Below are positions 45,300-54,013 of a DNA stretch of 64,000 nt, in pieces. Below the pieces are notes generated by a model, which made no database searches, was not told where the DNA came from, and saw only the letters and a list, made by a program, of their open reading frames with translations. The first letter of the stretch is position 1. Each line of letters begins with the position of its first letter. Where the stretch lies: assembly GCF_027111295.1 (NCBI RefSeq), contig NZ_CP114287.1:2914001-2978000 (forward strand). The letters are read 5' to 3'. The stretch comes from Flavobacterium gelatinilyticum. Lineage in GTDB: Bacteria; Bacteroidota; Bacteroidia; Flavobacteriales; Flavobacteriaceae. The position numbers and the translations under genes are program-made.

Positions 45300-46826
45300 A
45301 TGAACACAACTAAAAAAATACAATCAGCGTTAATATCTGTTTTTTCGAAAGATGGATTAGAGCCAATCGTTAGAAAATTACACGAGCAAAACGTAACACT
45401 TTACTCAACCGGAGGAACTGAAGATTTCATTAAAAACCTTGGAATTCCGGTAGTTCCAGTTGAAGACATTACTTCATTCCCTGAAATTTTTGGAGGAAGA
45501 GTAAAAACTTTACACCCAAAAATTTTTGGAGGAATTTTGAACCGTCAGGATAATGAGAGTGATGTGCAGCAAATGAAAGAATTTGACATTCCTCAGATTG
45601 ATTTAGTAATTGTGGATTTGTATCCTTTTGAAAAAACGGTTGCTTCTGGTGCAAGTGAGCAGGATATTATCGAAAAAATTGACATTGGCGGTATTTCATT
45701 AATCCGTGCCGGTGCCAAAAACTTCAAAGACACTGTAATTGTGGCTTCGGTAAACGAATACAGTCTGCTTTTGGATTTAATTACAGAACAAGACGGAGCT
45801 ACAACTCTTGAAAACAGAAGATTGTTTGCTTCAAAAGCTTTCCACGTTTCATCTCATTATGACGGAGCTATCTTTAACTACTTCAATACAGATGAAACAA
45901 TTTACAAAGAAAGTATTGCCGACGGGCAGGTTTTAAGATACGGAGAAAACCCGCACCAAAAAGGATTTTTCTTTGGAGATTTTGACGCTATGTTCAAAAA
46001 ACTTCACGGAAAAGAGTTATCTTACAACAATTTACTAGATGTTGATGCAGCTGTAAATTTAATTGCTGAATTTAAAACAGACGGACCAACATTTGCTATT
46101 TTGAAACATAACAATGCCTGCGGTTTAGCTTCAAGAAAAACAATCAGTGAGGCTTATTTAGCAGCTTTGGCCTGCGATCCTACATCAGCTTTTGGAGGTG
46201 TTTTAATTTCAAACACAAAAATTGATTTAGAAACAGCACAAGAAATAAATAAATTATTCTGCGAAGTTGTAATTGCTCCAGCATATGATGATGAGGCAGT
46301 TACCGTTTTACAAGAAAAGAAAAACCGTATTATTTTAGTCCAAAATGAAGTTGAATTACCATCTCGTCAAGTAAGAACTTGTCTTAATGGTTTGTTAATT
46401 CAGGACAGAAATAATATTACGGATAATAAAGAGCATTTAAAAACCGTTACAATTACAGAACCTACTGCTCAGGAGATCGAAGATTTGATCTTTGCTTCTA
46501 AAATCTGCAAGAATACAAAATCAAACACTATTGTATTTGCAAAGAACGGAACATTGATTTCATCCGGTACGGGTCAGACTTCAAGAGTTGACGCCTTGAT
46601 TCAGGCTGTTGACAAAGCAAAAGCTTTTGGATTTGATTTAAACGGAGCTTCGATGGCAAGTGATGCATTTTTCCCATTTCCAGATTGTGTAGAACTGGCT
46701 AAAAAAGCAGGAATAACAGCTGTAATTCAGCCTGGAGGTTCAATTAAAGACGAATTAAGCATAAACTATTGCAACGAAAATAATCTTGCAATGGTATTTA
46801 CAGGAACACGTCATTTTAAACATTAA
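45300..46826 (+). CDS. purH: Bifunctional AICAR transformylase / IMP cyclohydrolase
   Basis: Last two steps of IMP synthesis. 508 aa. Start at MNTTKKIQSALISVFSKDG (ATG at 45300), since the nine upstream codons overlap the promoter. The N-terminal MGS-like cyclohydrolase domain has LYSTGGTEDF and GGRVKTLHPKIFGGIL. The transformylase domain contains LRYGENPHQKG, LKHNNACGLAS, and a C-terminal DAFFPFPDCVELA stretch with AVIQPGGSIKD. Normal length and intact motifs. Confidence 0.97.
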   Translation: MNTTKKIQSALISVFSKDGLEPIVRKLHEQNVTLYSTGGTEDFIKNLGIPVVPVEDITSFPEIFGGRVKTLHPKIFGGILNRQDNESDVQQMKEFDIPQIDLVIVDLYPFEKTVASGASEQDIIEKIDIGGISLIRAGAKNFKDTVIVASVNEYSLLLDLITEQDGATTLENRRLFASKAFHVSSHYDGAIFNYFNTDETIYKESIADGQVLRYGENPHQKGFFFGDFDAMFKKLHGKELSYNNLLDVDAAVNLIAEFKTDGPTFAILKHNNACGLASRKTISEAYLAALACDPTSAFGGVLISNTKIDLETAQEINKLFCEVVIAPAYDDEAVTVLQEKKNRIILVQNEVELPSRQVRTCLNGLLIQDRNNITDNKEHLKTVTITEPTAQEIEDLIFASKICKNTKSNTIVFAKNGTLISSGTGQTSRVDALIQAVDKAKAFGFDLNGASMASDAFFPFPDCVELAKKAGITAVIQPGGSIKDELSINYCNENNLAMVFTGTRHFKH

Positions 46827-46883
46827 TTTGTTTAACTTTGTTCGATAAATAATTTTATAACATTTTAAACCCCTAAAAAACTT

Positions 46884-47912
46884 ATGGGATTTTTTGATTT
46901 CATGACCGAGGATATTGCGATAGACCTTGGAACCGCAAACACTTTAATCATTCATAATGATAAGGTTGTCATTGATAGCCCGTCTATCGTTGCACGTGAT
47001 AGAGTATCAGGCAAAATCATTGCTGTTGGTAAAGAAGCCAACATGATGCAAGGTAAAACACATGAAAACATCAAGACCATAAGGCCTTTGAAAGATGGTG
47101 TAATTGCTGATTTTGATGCTTCGGAAAAAATGATCAATATGTTCATTAAAAGCATTCCTGCATTGAAAAAAAGAATGTTTACACCGGCTTTACGCATGGT
47201 TGTATGTATTCCTTCGGGAATTACTGAGGTGGAGATGAGAGCGGTAAAAGAATCTTGTGAGCGAGTAAACGGAAAAGAAGTTTATTTGATTCATGAGCCA
47301 ATGGCTGCCGCAATTGGTATTGGTATCGACATTATGCAGCCAAAAGGTAACATGATTGTAGATATTGGTGGTGGTACAACCGAGATTGCCGTTATCGCGC
47401 TGGGCGGAATTGTCTGCGACAAATCTGTTAAGATTGCGGGTGACGTTTTTACAAATGACATCGTGTATTACATGCGTACACAACACAACCTTTTTGTTGG
47501 GGAAAGTACTGCAGAAAAAATAAAAATTCAAATTGGAGCCGCTATCGAAGATTTAGACGGACCTCCGGAAGATATGTCGGTTCAGGGTAGAGACTTACTT
47601 ACCGGTAAACCAAAACAAGTTGATGTTTCTTACCGTGAGATTGCAAAAGCATTAGATAAGTCTATTCAACGTATTGAGGATGCTGTAATGGAAACATTAT
47701 CTCAGACTCCTCCTGAATTAGCTGCCGATATTTATAACACTGGTATTTACTTAGCCGGTGGAGGATCTATGTTAAGAGGTCTTGACAAGCGTATTTCCCA
47801 AAAAACAGATTTACCGGTTTATATCGCCGAAGATCCGTTAAGAGCAGTAGTTCGCGGTACAGGAATGGCACTTAAAAATATTGCAAAATTTAAAAGCATC
47901 TTAATCAAATAA
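46884..47912 (+). CDS. mreB: Rod shape-determining protein MreB
   Basis: Bacterial actin that positions the elongation machinery under the inner membrane. 342 aa. Phosphate-1 motif EDIAIDLGTANTLI (residues 9-22), phosphate-2 MIVDIGGGTTEIAVIALGG (about 156-174) and adenosine motif YLAGGGSMLRGL. First gene of the mreBCD-mrdA-rodA cluster. A -7 box TAACTTTG is at 46833-46840. 108 bases separate it from mreC and contain repeat-like sequence. Confidence 0.98.
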   Translation: MGFFDFMTEDIAIDLGTANTLIIHNDKVVIDSPSIVARDRVSGKIIAVGKEANMMQGKTHENIKTIRPLKDGVIADFDASEKMINMFIKSIPALKKRMFTPALRMVVCIPSGITEVEMRAVKESCERVNGKEVYLIHEPMAAAIGIGIDIMQPKGNMIVDIGGGTTEIAVIALGGIVCDKSVKIAGDVFTNDIVYYMRTQHNLFVGESTAEKIKIQIGAAIEDLDGPPEDMSVQGRDLLTGKPKQVDVSYREIAKALDKSIQRIEDAVMETLSQTPPELAADIYNTGIYLAGGGSMLRGLDKRISQKTDLPVYIAEDPLRAVVRGTGMALKNIAKFKSILIK

Positions 47913-48020
47913 GATTCAAAATAACAATTATTTACCTTTATAAGGGTCCGTTTTTAATAGCTGCCCCTTGTAAACCTGAAACCTTAAAGCATATCCTGAA
48001 ACAAAATAACCAAACAAGAA

Positions 48021-48851
48021 ATGCAGCAAATTTTTAATTTCATTATAAGAAACAGTATTCGATTGCTGTTTTTGCTGCTTTTAGGTATTTCGTTGGCGCT
48101 CACAATTCAGTCGCATTCCTATCATAGAAGCAGAATAATCAGTTCGGCCAATTTTTTGAGCGGAGGTGTTTATGAAAGAATTAATCGTGTAAACGAATAT
48201 TTGAATTTAAGAGCCGAAAACGATGAACTTGTATTAGAAAATGCAAGGCTGAAAAGTCTTTTATTCAATAAAGAAGACACTACCAAAGCACCGTTTCCAG
48301 ACAGCATCAAAGGAGTTAAGCCTGCAGATATTATCGTTTCTAAGGTAATACATAACGCATATAATACACACGAAAACTATATCACTTTAAATTCCGGAAG
48401 AAACGAAGGAGTAAAGCAGGATATGGGGGTTATCAATAGTTTAGGTATTGTTGGAGTTGTTGATAACACTTCGCCAAATTACTCAACCGTTGTGAGTATC
48501 CTGAATATGAAGTCGCAGATTAACGCCAAAATCAAGAAATCAAATCACTTTGGTTCTTTGACCTGGAACGGAAAAAACACAGGATTTGTACAGCTTGAAG
48601 ATGTACCAAGGCTGGCTTCTATCAGAAAAGGCGATACTATTGTTACCGGAGGACAATCTGTAATTTTCCCGGAAGGAATAAACATTGGTACAGTTGACAA
48701 AATATACATTAAAACGGGTACAAGTTATTATGTCATAAATGTTAAACTTTTTAATGATATGACCAACTTAGGACACGTATATATCATCAAGAGTAAAGAC
48801 AGAGACGAACTTATTAATTTAGAAAACAAAAGCAAGCAAAAAGATGAGTAG
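48021..48851 (+). CDS. mreC: Rod shape-determining protein MreC
   Basis: 276 aa. One N-terminal helix (IRLLFLLLLGISLALTI), a coiled-coil stretch (YLNLRAENDELVLENARLK), then the beta-barrel MreC domain with NEGVKQDMGVINSLGIVGVV and GDTIVTGGQSVIFPEGINIG. It links MreB inside to PBP2 in the periplasm. It overlaps mreD by eight bases. Confidence 0.95.
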   Translation: MQQIFNFIIRNSIRLLFLLLLGISLALTIQSHSYHRSRIISSANFLSGGVYERINRVNEYLNLRAENDELVLENARLKSLLFNKEDTTKAPFPDSIKGVKPADIIVSKVIHNAYNTHENYITLNSGRNEGVKQDMGVINSLGIVGVVDNTSPNYSTVVSILNMKSQINAKIKKSNHFGSLTWNGKNTGFVQLEDVPRLASIRKGDTIVTGGQSVIFPEGINIGTVDKIYIKTGTSYYVINVKLFNDMTNLGHVYIIKSKDRDELINLENKSKQKDE

Positions 48852-49350
48852 TGCTGTTTTGGTAAATATTTTTCGATTTATTATGCTGCTGGGAATTCAG
48901 GTTGTTATTTTTAACAATATGAATTTTTTAGGGTACATAAGTCCCTTTCCGTACATCTTGTATATTATTTTATATCCGGTAAACAGTAACAGATCCGGTT
49001 TAATTATCTCAAGTTTTCTCTTAGGATTAGTAATGGATATGTTTTGTAATTCGGGCGGGATTCATGCTACGGCCTGCGTTATACTCTCTTATTACAGGCC
49101 TTATATATTCAAATTTTCATTTGGTCTGAGTTACGAATACCAGACTATTAAACTAAACGAATCTTTAACACCGGAACGATTTTCGTTTATATTAGTTTCG
49201 GTTCTATTACATCATATTGTACTGTTCACATTAGAAGCTTTTCAGTTTAAGTTCATAATAGACGTTTTGTTACGAACACTGTTCAGCACCATTTTTACAA
49301 TAATCACTTCAATTATAATAATTTATCTTATTAAGCCCAATAAACGATGA
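48844..49350 (+). CDS. mreD: Rod shape-determining protein MreD
   Basis: 168 aa, about five membrane helices (for example IFRFIMLLGIQVVIFNN and TLFSTIFTIITSIIIIYLI). Sequence is weakly conserved in this family, but position between mreC and mrdA, length and topology fit. Overlaps of eight bases with mreC and four with mrdA indicate translational coupling. Confidence 0.9.
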   Translation: MSSAVLVNIFRFIMLLGIQVVIFNNMNFLGYISPFPYILYIILYPVNSNRSGLIISSFLLGLVMDMFCNSGGIHATACVILSYYRPYIFKFSFGLSYEYQTIKLNESLTPERFSFILVSVLLHHIVLFTLEAFQFKFIIDVLLRTLFSTIFTIITSIIIIYLIKPNKR

Positions 49351-51323
49351 GAAAAGTCTTGCTGCCCTCTTTAATAATTATTGCAGCATCTTTGCTAGTG
49401 ATTCGGATATTTTATCTGCAGATAATTGACGATTCATTTAAATTGAAATCAGAAAATAATGCGATAAAAAAAGTCTACGATTATCCCGAACGTGGTTATA
49501 TCTACGACAGAAATGGCAAATTATTAGTTGCAAATCAGGCTTCTTATGATATCATGGTTATTCCAAAAGATATTAAAAAAGATCTGAATATTACTGAATT
49601 TTGTGCACTCCTAAACATTACACCCGAAGATTATTATAAAAGAATTGAAAAAGCACGAGTTTACAGCCCGAGACTTCCGTCTGTTTTCTTATCTCAGTTA
49701 AATAAAAATGAGTTTGCTGCTTTTCAGGAAAAAATAAGAAAATACGAAGGCTTCTATTTTCAAAAACGTTCTCTTCGTGATTATGAAGTAGATTACGGTG
49801 CCAATATTTTTGGATTTATCACTCAGGTAAACGAAAACCAAATTGCTAAAAACCCATATTACAACAGTGGTGACTTAATTGGAAAACAAGGTGTAGAACA
49901 AAGTTACGAAGAAATTTTACGCGGTATAAAAGGTGTAAAATACATTCAGAAAGACAAATACAATCGTGAGATTGGTGCTTACAAAGAAGGAAAATACGAT
50001 ACTATTGCCGTTGCAGGAGAAGACATTAACTTAACCATTGATGCCGAACTTCAAAAATACGGCGAGGAATTAATGATTAATAAACGAGGCGGAATTGTAG
50101 CTATTGAACCTAAATCGGGAGAAATTTTAGCCTTAGTAACCGCTCCGTCTTATGATCCGGGGATTTTAGTTGGAAGACAGAGATCTAAAAACTATACCCT
50201 TTTGTATCATGATTCTATCGCAAAACCATTATACGACCGAGGACTTTTAGCCGAGTATCCTCCGGGATCTCCATTTAAAATATTAACCGGATTAATAGCT
50301 TTACAGGAAGGTGTTGTTAATGAACAAACCACCTTTATGTGTCACCATGGATTCAGTTATGGACGCGGCCGTTTTATGAAATGTCACGGTTTTGGACCTC
50401 ATCAGCTTCATAATGGAATTTACAATTCGTGTAACACCTATTTTGCACAGGCTTATATGTTAACTATTAACAAATACGCAAATCCAGGCAAAGCAGTAGA
50501 TGTATGGAGCGATCACTTAAAAAGCTTTGGACTTGGACAGTTTATGGGATCCGATTTACCAACAGGAAAAAGAGGTAATATCCCAACATCCAAAACCTAC
50601 AAAAGAATTTATCCTAACGGCGGATGGAGAAGCACAACTATTGTGTCTAACGCAATTGGACAGGGAGAGGTTTTAATGACGCCAATACAGCTTGCTAATA
50701 TGATGGCAACTGTGGCAAACCAAGGGTATTATTATACGCCTCATATCATTAAAAAAATTGAAGGTAAAAAGATTGATGCTAAGTTTACGACTAAACACAC
50801 CACATCAATTGATCAGAAATATTTTCCGCCGGTAATCAGCGGTTTATTTGATGTTTACAACAAAGGAACTGCTTATGCTCTTAAAGTAAACGGAATTGAT
50901 ATTTGCGGAAAAACAGGTACAGCCGAAAACTTTGCTAAAATTAACGGAAAAAGAACACAGCTTAAAGACCACTCTATATTTGTGGCTTTTGCACCAAAAG
51001 ACGATCCTAAGATTGCCATTGCGATCATGATTGAAAATGGAGGCTTTGGAGCAACAGTTGCCGGACCTATTGCAAGTTTGATGATAGAAAAATATTTAAG
51101 AAAAAAAATCACAAGAACCGATCTTGAAACAAGAGTTTTAAATAAAAGTCTGGCTGGCGAATATGCCAAATTAGGCGGTATGAATGAGGCGAGTAAAATT
51201 GAATCTGTACCAAAAGATTCGATATTACAAGCTAAAATCGTAAAACCAAAAGCTCCGGCTGCCACAGCGACACCAAAAACCGAAGTTCAAAAAACAGCAG
51301 TAGACACTACTAAAAAAAATTAA
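49347..51323 (+). CDS. mrdA: Penicillin-binding protein 2 (elongasome transpeptidase)
   Basis: 658 aa. An N-terminal membrane anchor (LLPSLIIIAASLLVIRIFYL), a PBP dimer domain with RGYIYDRNGKLLVANQASYD, then the transpeptidase domain with SxxK as SPFK (PPGSPFKILTGL), SxN as SCN in YNSCNTYF, and KTGT in CGKTGTAENF. The last ~50 residues are a low-complexity Pro/Ala/Lys/Thr tail. It works with RodA, encoded next. Several Cys around the SxN motif (FMCHHGF, KCHGFG) are notable but seem usual in this phylum. Confidence 0.97.
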   Translation: MRKVLLPSLIIIAASLLVIRIFYLQIIDDSFKLKSENNAIKKVYDYPERGYIYDRNGKLLVANQASYDIMVIPKDIKKDLNITEFCALLNITPEDYYKRIEKARVYSPRLPSVFLSQLNKNEFAAFQEKIRKYEGFYFQKRSLRDYEVDYGANIFGFITQVNENQIAKNPYYNSGDLIGKQGVEQSYEEILRGIKGVKYIQKDKYNREIGAYKEGKYDTIAVAGEDINLTIDAELQKYGEELMINKRGGIVAIEPKSGEILALVTAPSYDPGILVGRQRSKNYTLLYHDSIAKPLYDRGLLAEYPPGSPFKILTGLIALQEGVVNEQTTFMCHHGFSYGRGRFMKCHGFGPHQLHNGIYNSCNTYFAQAYMLTINKYANPGKAVDVWSDHLKSFGLGQFMGSDLPTGKRGNIPTSKTYKRIYPNGGWRSTTIVSNAIGQGEVLMTPIQLANMMATVANQGYYYTPHIIKKIEGKKIDAKFTTKHTTSIDQKYFPPVISGLFDVYNKGTAYALKVNGIDICGKTGTAENFAKINGKRTQLKDHSIFVAFAPKDDPKIAIAIMIENGGFGATVAGPIASLMIEKYLRKKITRTDLETRVLNKSLAGEYAKLGGMNEASKIESVPKDSILQAKIVKPKAPAATATPKTEVQKTAVDTTKKN

Positions 51324-51338
51324 GAAAGATTATTTCAA

Positions 51339-52574
51339 ATGAAAAATCAAAGTGTAAAAAATAATATTGACTGGATAAGTGTCTTTATCTACATTGCGCT
51401 GGTAACATTAGGATGGTTGAATATTTATTCTTCTTCCTTATTATCAACTGATGGAACTTATCAAAAACAGCTGATTTTCATTGGATGTACCATTCCTCTA
51501 ATTTTTGTTGTACTGTTTGTTGATGGAAAATTTTACGAAAAATATGCCAGTATAATTTTTGGCGTTGCATTACTATCTCTGGCCGGTTTGTTCTTATTTG
51601 GAAAAACTATTGCAGGTCAGCGATGCTGGTATGCTATTGGAAGTTTTACATTGCAACCTTCAGAGTTTGCTAAAGCCGCAACCTCTCTGGCACTGGCTAA
51701 GTACCTAAGCGATACACAAATAAACCTAAAGGAAACAAACAGGCAGCTGCAGGCTTTGGCCATTGTATTTTTGCCCGTAATGCTTATTTTACCACAACCG
51801 GATCCAGGAAGTGCTTTAATTTACAGTGTATTCATTCTGGTTTTGTTTAGAGAAGGATTACCATCATGGTACGTTTGGACTGGTTTTATTACCATTTTAT
51901 TGTTTGTCCTGACACTCGTTTTAGAACCGTATGCTGTTATTTTAATCGCATTTGGAGTATTAATGATTATTCATTTCAAAGGAAGGGCCGTTGATCGAAA
52001 CATTATTTTAAGTGCTATTTTATTGGCTATTATTTCCGGTTTTGTTCTTTCTGTAGATTATGTATTCGATAATATTTTCAAACAGCACCACAGAGACCGT
52101 TTCAACATTCTTCTAGGAAAAACTGTTGATATGAAAGGTATTGGTTATAACACGAACCAATCTGAAATTGCAATTGGATCCGGAGGATGGCTTGGAAAAG
52201 GCTTTCTTGAAGGAACACAAACCAAGGGAGGTTTCGTACCGGAACAACATACTGATTACATTTTTACAACCGTAGGTGAAGAATGGGGATTTACTGGTTC
52301 TTTGGTCGTTATTCTGCTTTTTACCGGTTTATTTTTAAGGGTAATCTATTTGGCTGAAAGACAAAAAACAAAATTCAGCAGGGTTTATGGCTATTGCGTT
52401 GCTGGAATTCTGTTTATACATTTCTTTGTAAATATTGCCATGGTTATTGGTATATTCCCTACAATTGGAGTTCCTCTGCCCTTCTTTTCTTATGGAGGTT
52501 CCGGACTCTGGGGATTCACGATATTGTTGTTTATTTTTCTAAAAATGGATGCCAATAAGGTTAATGAATGGTAA
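51339..52574 (+). CDS. rodA: Rod shape-determining protein RodA (SEDS glycosyltransferase)
   Basis: 411 aa, about ten membrane helices. Peptidoglycan polymerase partner of PBP2. Diagnostic segments are GQRCWYAIGSFTLQPSEFAKAA, LILPQPDPGSALIY (catalytic Asp region), GLWGFTILLF and the conserved loop VPEQHTDYIFTTVGEEWG. It ends the mreBCD-mrdA-rodA operon, which is followed by a repeat-rich gap and a bidirectional terminator. Confidence 0.97.
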   Translation: MKNQSVKNNIDWISVFIYIALVTLGWLNIYSSSLLSTDGTYQKQLIFIGCTIPLIFVVLFVDGKFYEKYASIIFGVALLSLAGLFLFGKTIAGQRCWYAIGSFTLQPSEFAKAATSLALAKYLSDTQINLKETNRQLQALAIVFLPVMLILPQPDPGSALIYSVFILVLFREGLPSWYVWTGFITILLFVLTLVLEPYAVILIAFGVLMIIHFKGRAVDRNIILSAILLAIISGFVLSVDYVFDNIFKQHHRDRFNILLGKTVDMKGIGYNTNQSEIAIGSGGWLGKGFLEGTQTKGGFVPEQHTDYIFTTVGEEWGFTGSLVVILLFTGLFLRVIYLAERQKTKFSRVYGYCVAGILFIHFFVNIAMVIGIFPTIGVPLPFFSYGGSGLWGFTILLFIFLKMDANKVNEW

Positions 52575-52761
52575 ACCCTTTGAGACTATTCAATTCAATA
52601 AGTTAAAATTCCAAATTCCAAGGAAGACTTAGGAACTTTATTTCAAGTTTAAAATGACTCGTTTCAGGTTTCAGTATTTATAAACTAAATGAAAGTTTAG
52701 AACATACTAACACTAATAATTTAACTACTCTATTATTTTATAAATCGAATTACTCGCATAA

Positions 52762-52793
52762 AAAAAGTCCGAAGTGAAAACTTCGGACTTTTT
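52762..52793. terminator. Bidirectional terminator between rodA and the DedA gene
   Basis: AAAAAGTCCGAAGT, GAAA loop, ACTTCGGACTTTTT. It serves both converging transcripts. Confidence 0.92.
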
Positions 52794-52808
52794 ATTTAAA
52801 TGCTTTTT

Positions 52809-53495
52809 TTATTCGTTTAAATTCTCGGTTGGTTTCTTTTTTAAAAGTTTTAGCAGAACCGGGAATGTCGATATAATCACGATTATAATGATGATGTATT
52901 CTATATGATGCTTCAAATCGATCCCTTGTTTCAAAAAGATTCCGTACAGGTAATGTCCGGCAAAGATCAAAATGAATGACCATAAAAATGAACTCAGAAT
53001 ATTATAGAACATGAATTTCTTTTTATCCATAGAAACGATTCCTGCTATAATTGGCGCGAACGTTCTGAAAATTGGAAGAAAACGAGCGTAAATAATTGCT
53101 TTTCCGCCATACTTCTCGAAGAAATCTTTAGATTGTAAAAGGTATTTTTTCTTAAACCAGAACGAATCTTCTTTTTTAAATAAATAATAACCGCTTTTTG
53201 CTCCGAACCAGTAACCGGTCATATTACCTAAAACCCCCATTATTGCAACAGCAGTCGAAAGCAAAAACACATTTAAAAAGTCTCCGGGAATATAAACAAC
53301 ATTTTGAATTAAATCGCGGCTGTAAATACCTGCTAAGAAAAGTAAACTGTCTCCCGGCAGAAAAAAACCTGCAAAAAGTCCTGTTTCGGCAAAAACGATA
53401 AACAGAACAATAAACAACCCAATCTCAACTCCTGCGATCTTTAACGTTATATAAAATTCAGGGTTTATTAACTGGGTCCAATCAAAATTATTCAT
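52809..53495 (-). CDS. DedA-family membrane protein
   Basis: 228 aa. The SNARE-associated/DedA core shows ETGLFAGFFLPGDSLLFLAGI (about residues 36-56), GNMTGYWFGAKSG, and the re-entrant ARFLPIFRTFAPIIAGI segment with the conserved Arg pair. DedA proteins are proton-driven flippases or transporters of lipid carriers in several bacteria. The precise substrate here is unknown. Confidence 0.93.
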   Translation of the reverse strand: MNNFDWTQLINPEFYITLKIAGVEIGLFIVLFIVFAETGLFAGFFLPGDSLLFLAGIYSRDLIQNVVYIPGDFLNVFLLSTAVAIMGVLGNMTGYWFGAKSGYYLFKKEDSFWFKKKYLLQSKDFFEKYGGKAIIYARFLPIFRTFAPIIAGIVSMDKKKFMFYNILSSFLWSFILIFAGHYLYGIFLKQGIDLKHHIEYIIIIIVIISTFPVLLKLLKKKPTENLNE

Positions 53496-53588
53496 ACAAA
53501 GATTTGGTTATATTATAAGTTGGTGAAATTAACAATAATTTGCCTTAACAACAATTAAAAGCCATATTTTAAAGATAAATTAACTATT

Positions 53589-53616
53589 AAAAAAGCCCAA
53601 GTATCAACTTGAGCTT
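53589..53616 (-). terminator. Terminator after the HMA protein gene
   Basis: On the minus strand AAGCTCAAGT, TTGAT-type loop, ACTTGGGCTT, then six Ts. One G-U pair. Confidence 0.8.
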
Positions 53617-53622
53617 CTAAGA

Positions 53623-53967
53623 TTATTGTTCTCTTTCGTATTTGCAGCAATAATGTAAATTATTATAGTCTGCATCTGCCGCCTTGACATCTTTTGTATC
53701 ATGTCCTGCCTTTGCAATAGCATTATTCAGATCTTTTGGAGACGCTTTTTCTTCATTTAAAATAACATTCAGCTGATGAGAGCTAACGTCCCACGAAGCC
53801 GTTTTTACTCCCGGAACACTAAAAGCCGCTTTTTCGATTCGTTTTTTGCACTGCTCACAGTTTCCGTTTACCTCTGTTGTATATTTTAAATTCTTATTTT
53901 TTTTAGTTTGAGCCTGAGCTGAAAATCCTAAGATACTTAGTACTGCAATTAAAATTAAATTTCTCAT
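53623..53967 (-). CDS. Exported heavy-metal-associated (HMA) domain protein
   Basis: 114 aa. Signal peptide to about AQAQ (residues 1-20), then one HMA ferredoxin-like domain with the metal site GNCEQCKKRIEKAA (CxxC at residues 37 and 40). An extra HYCCKY motif sits near the C-terminus. It probably binds copper in the periplasm or at the outer membrane. It is the third gene of the minus-strand module HYC_CC_PP protein, TonB receptor, HMA protein. Confidence 0.88.
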   Translation of the reverse strand: MRNLILIAVLSILGFSAQAQTKKNKNLKYTTEVNGNCEQCKKRIEKAAFSVPGVKTASWDVSSHQLNVILNEEKASPKDLNNAIAKAGHDTKDVKAADADYNNLHYCCKYEREQ

Positions 53968-54013
53968 TTGTATAATATTTAGTGTAATAAATTAATATTG
54001 TTATTGTTATTGT

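Noticed and set aside
47190-47531. 113-codon minus-strand ORF inside mreB
   Set aside because: Antisense shadow of a highly conserved gene, with no start context or similarity.
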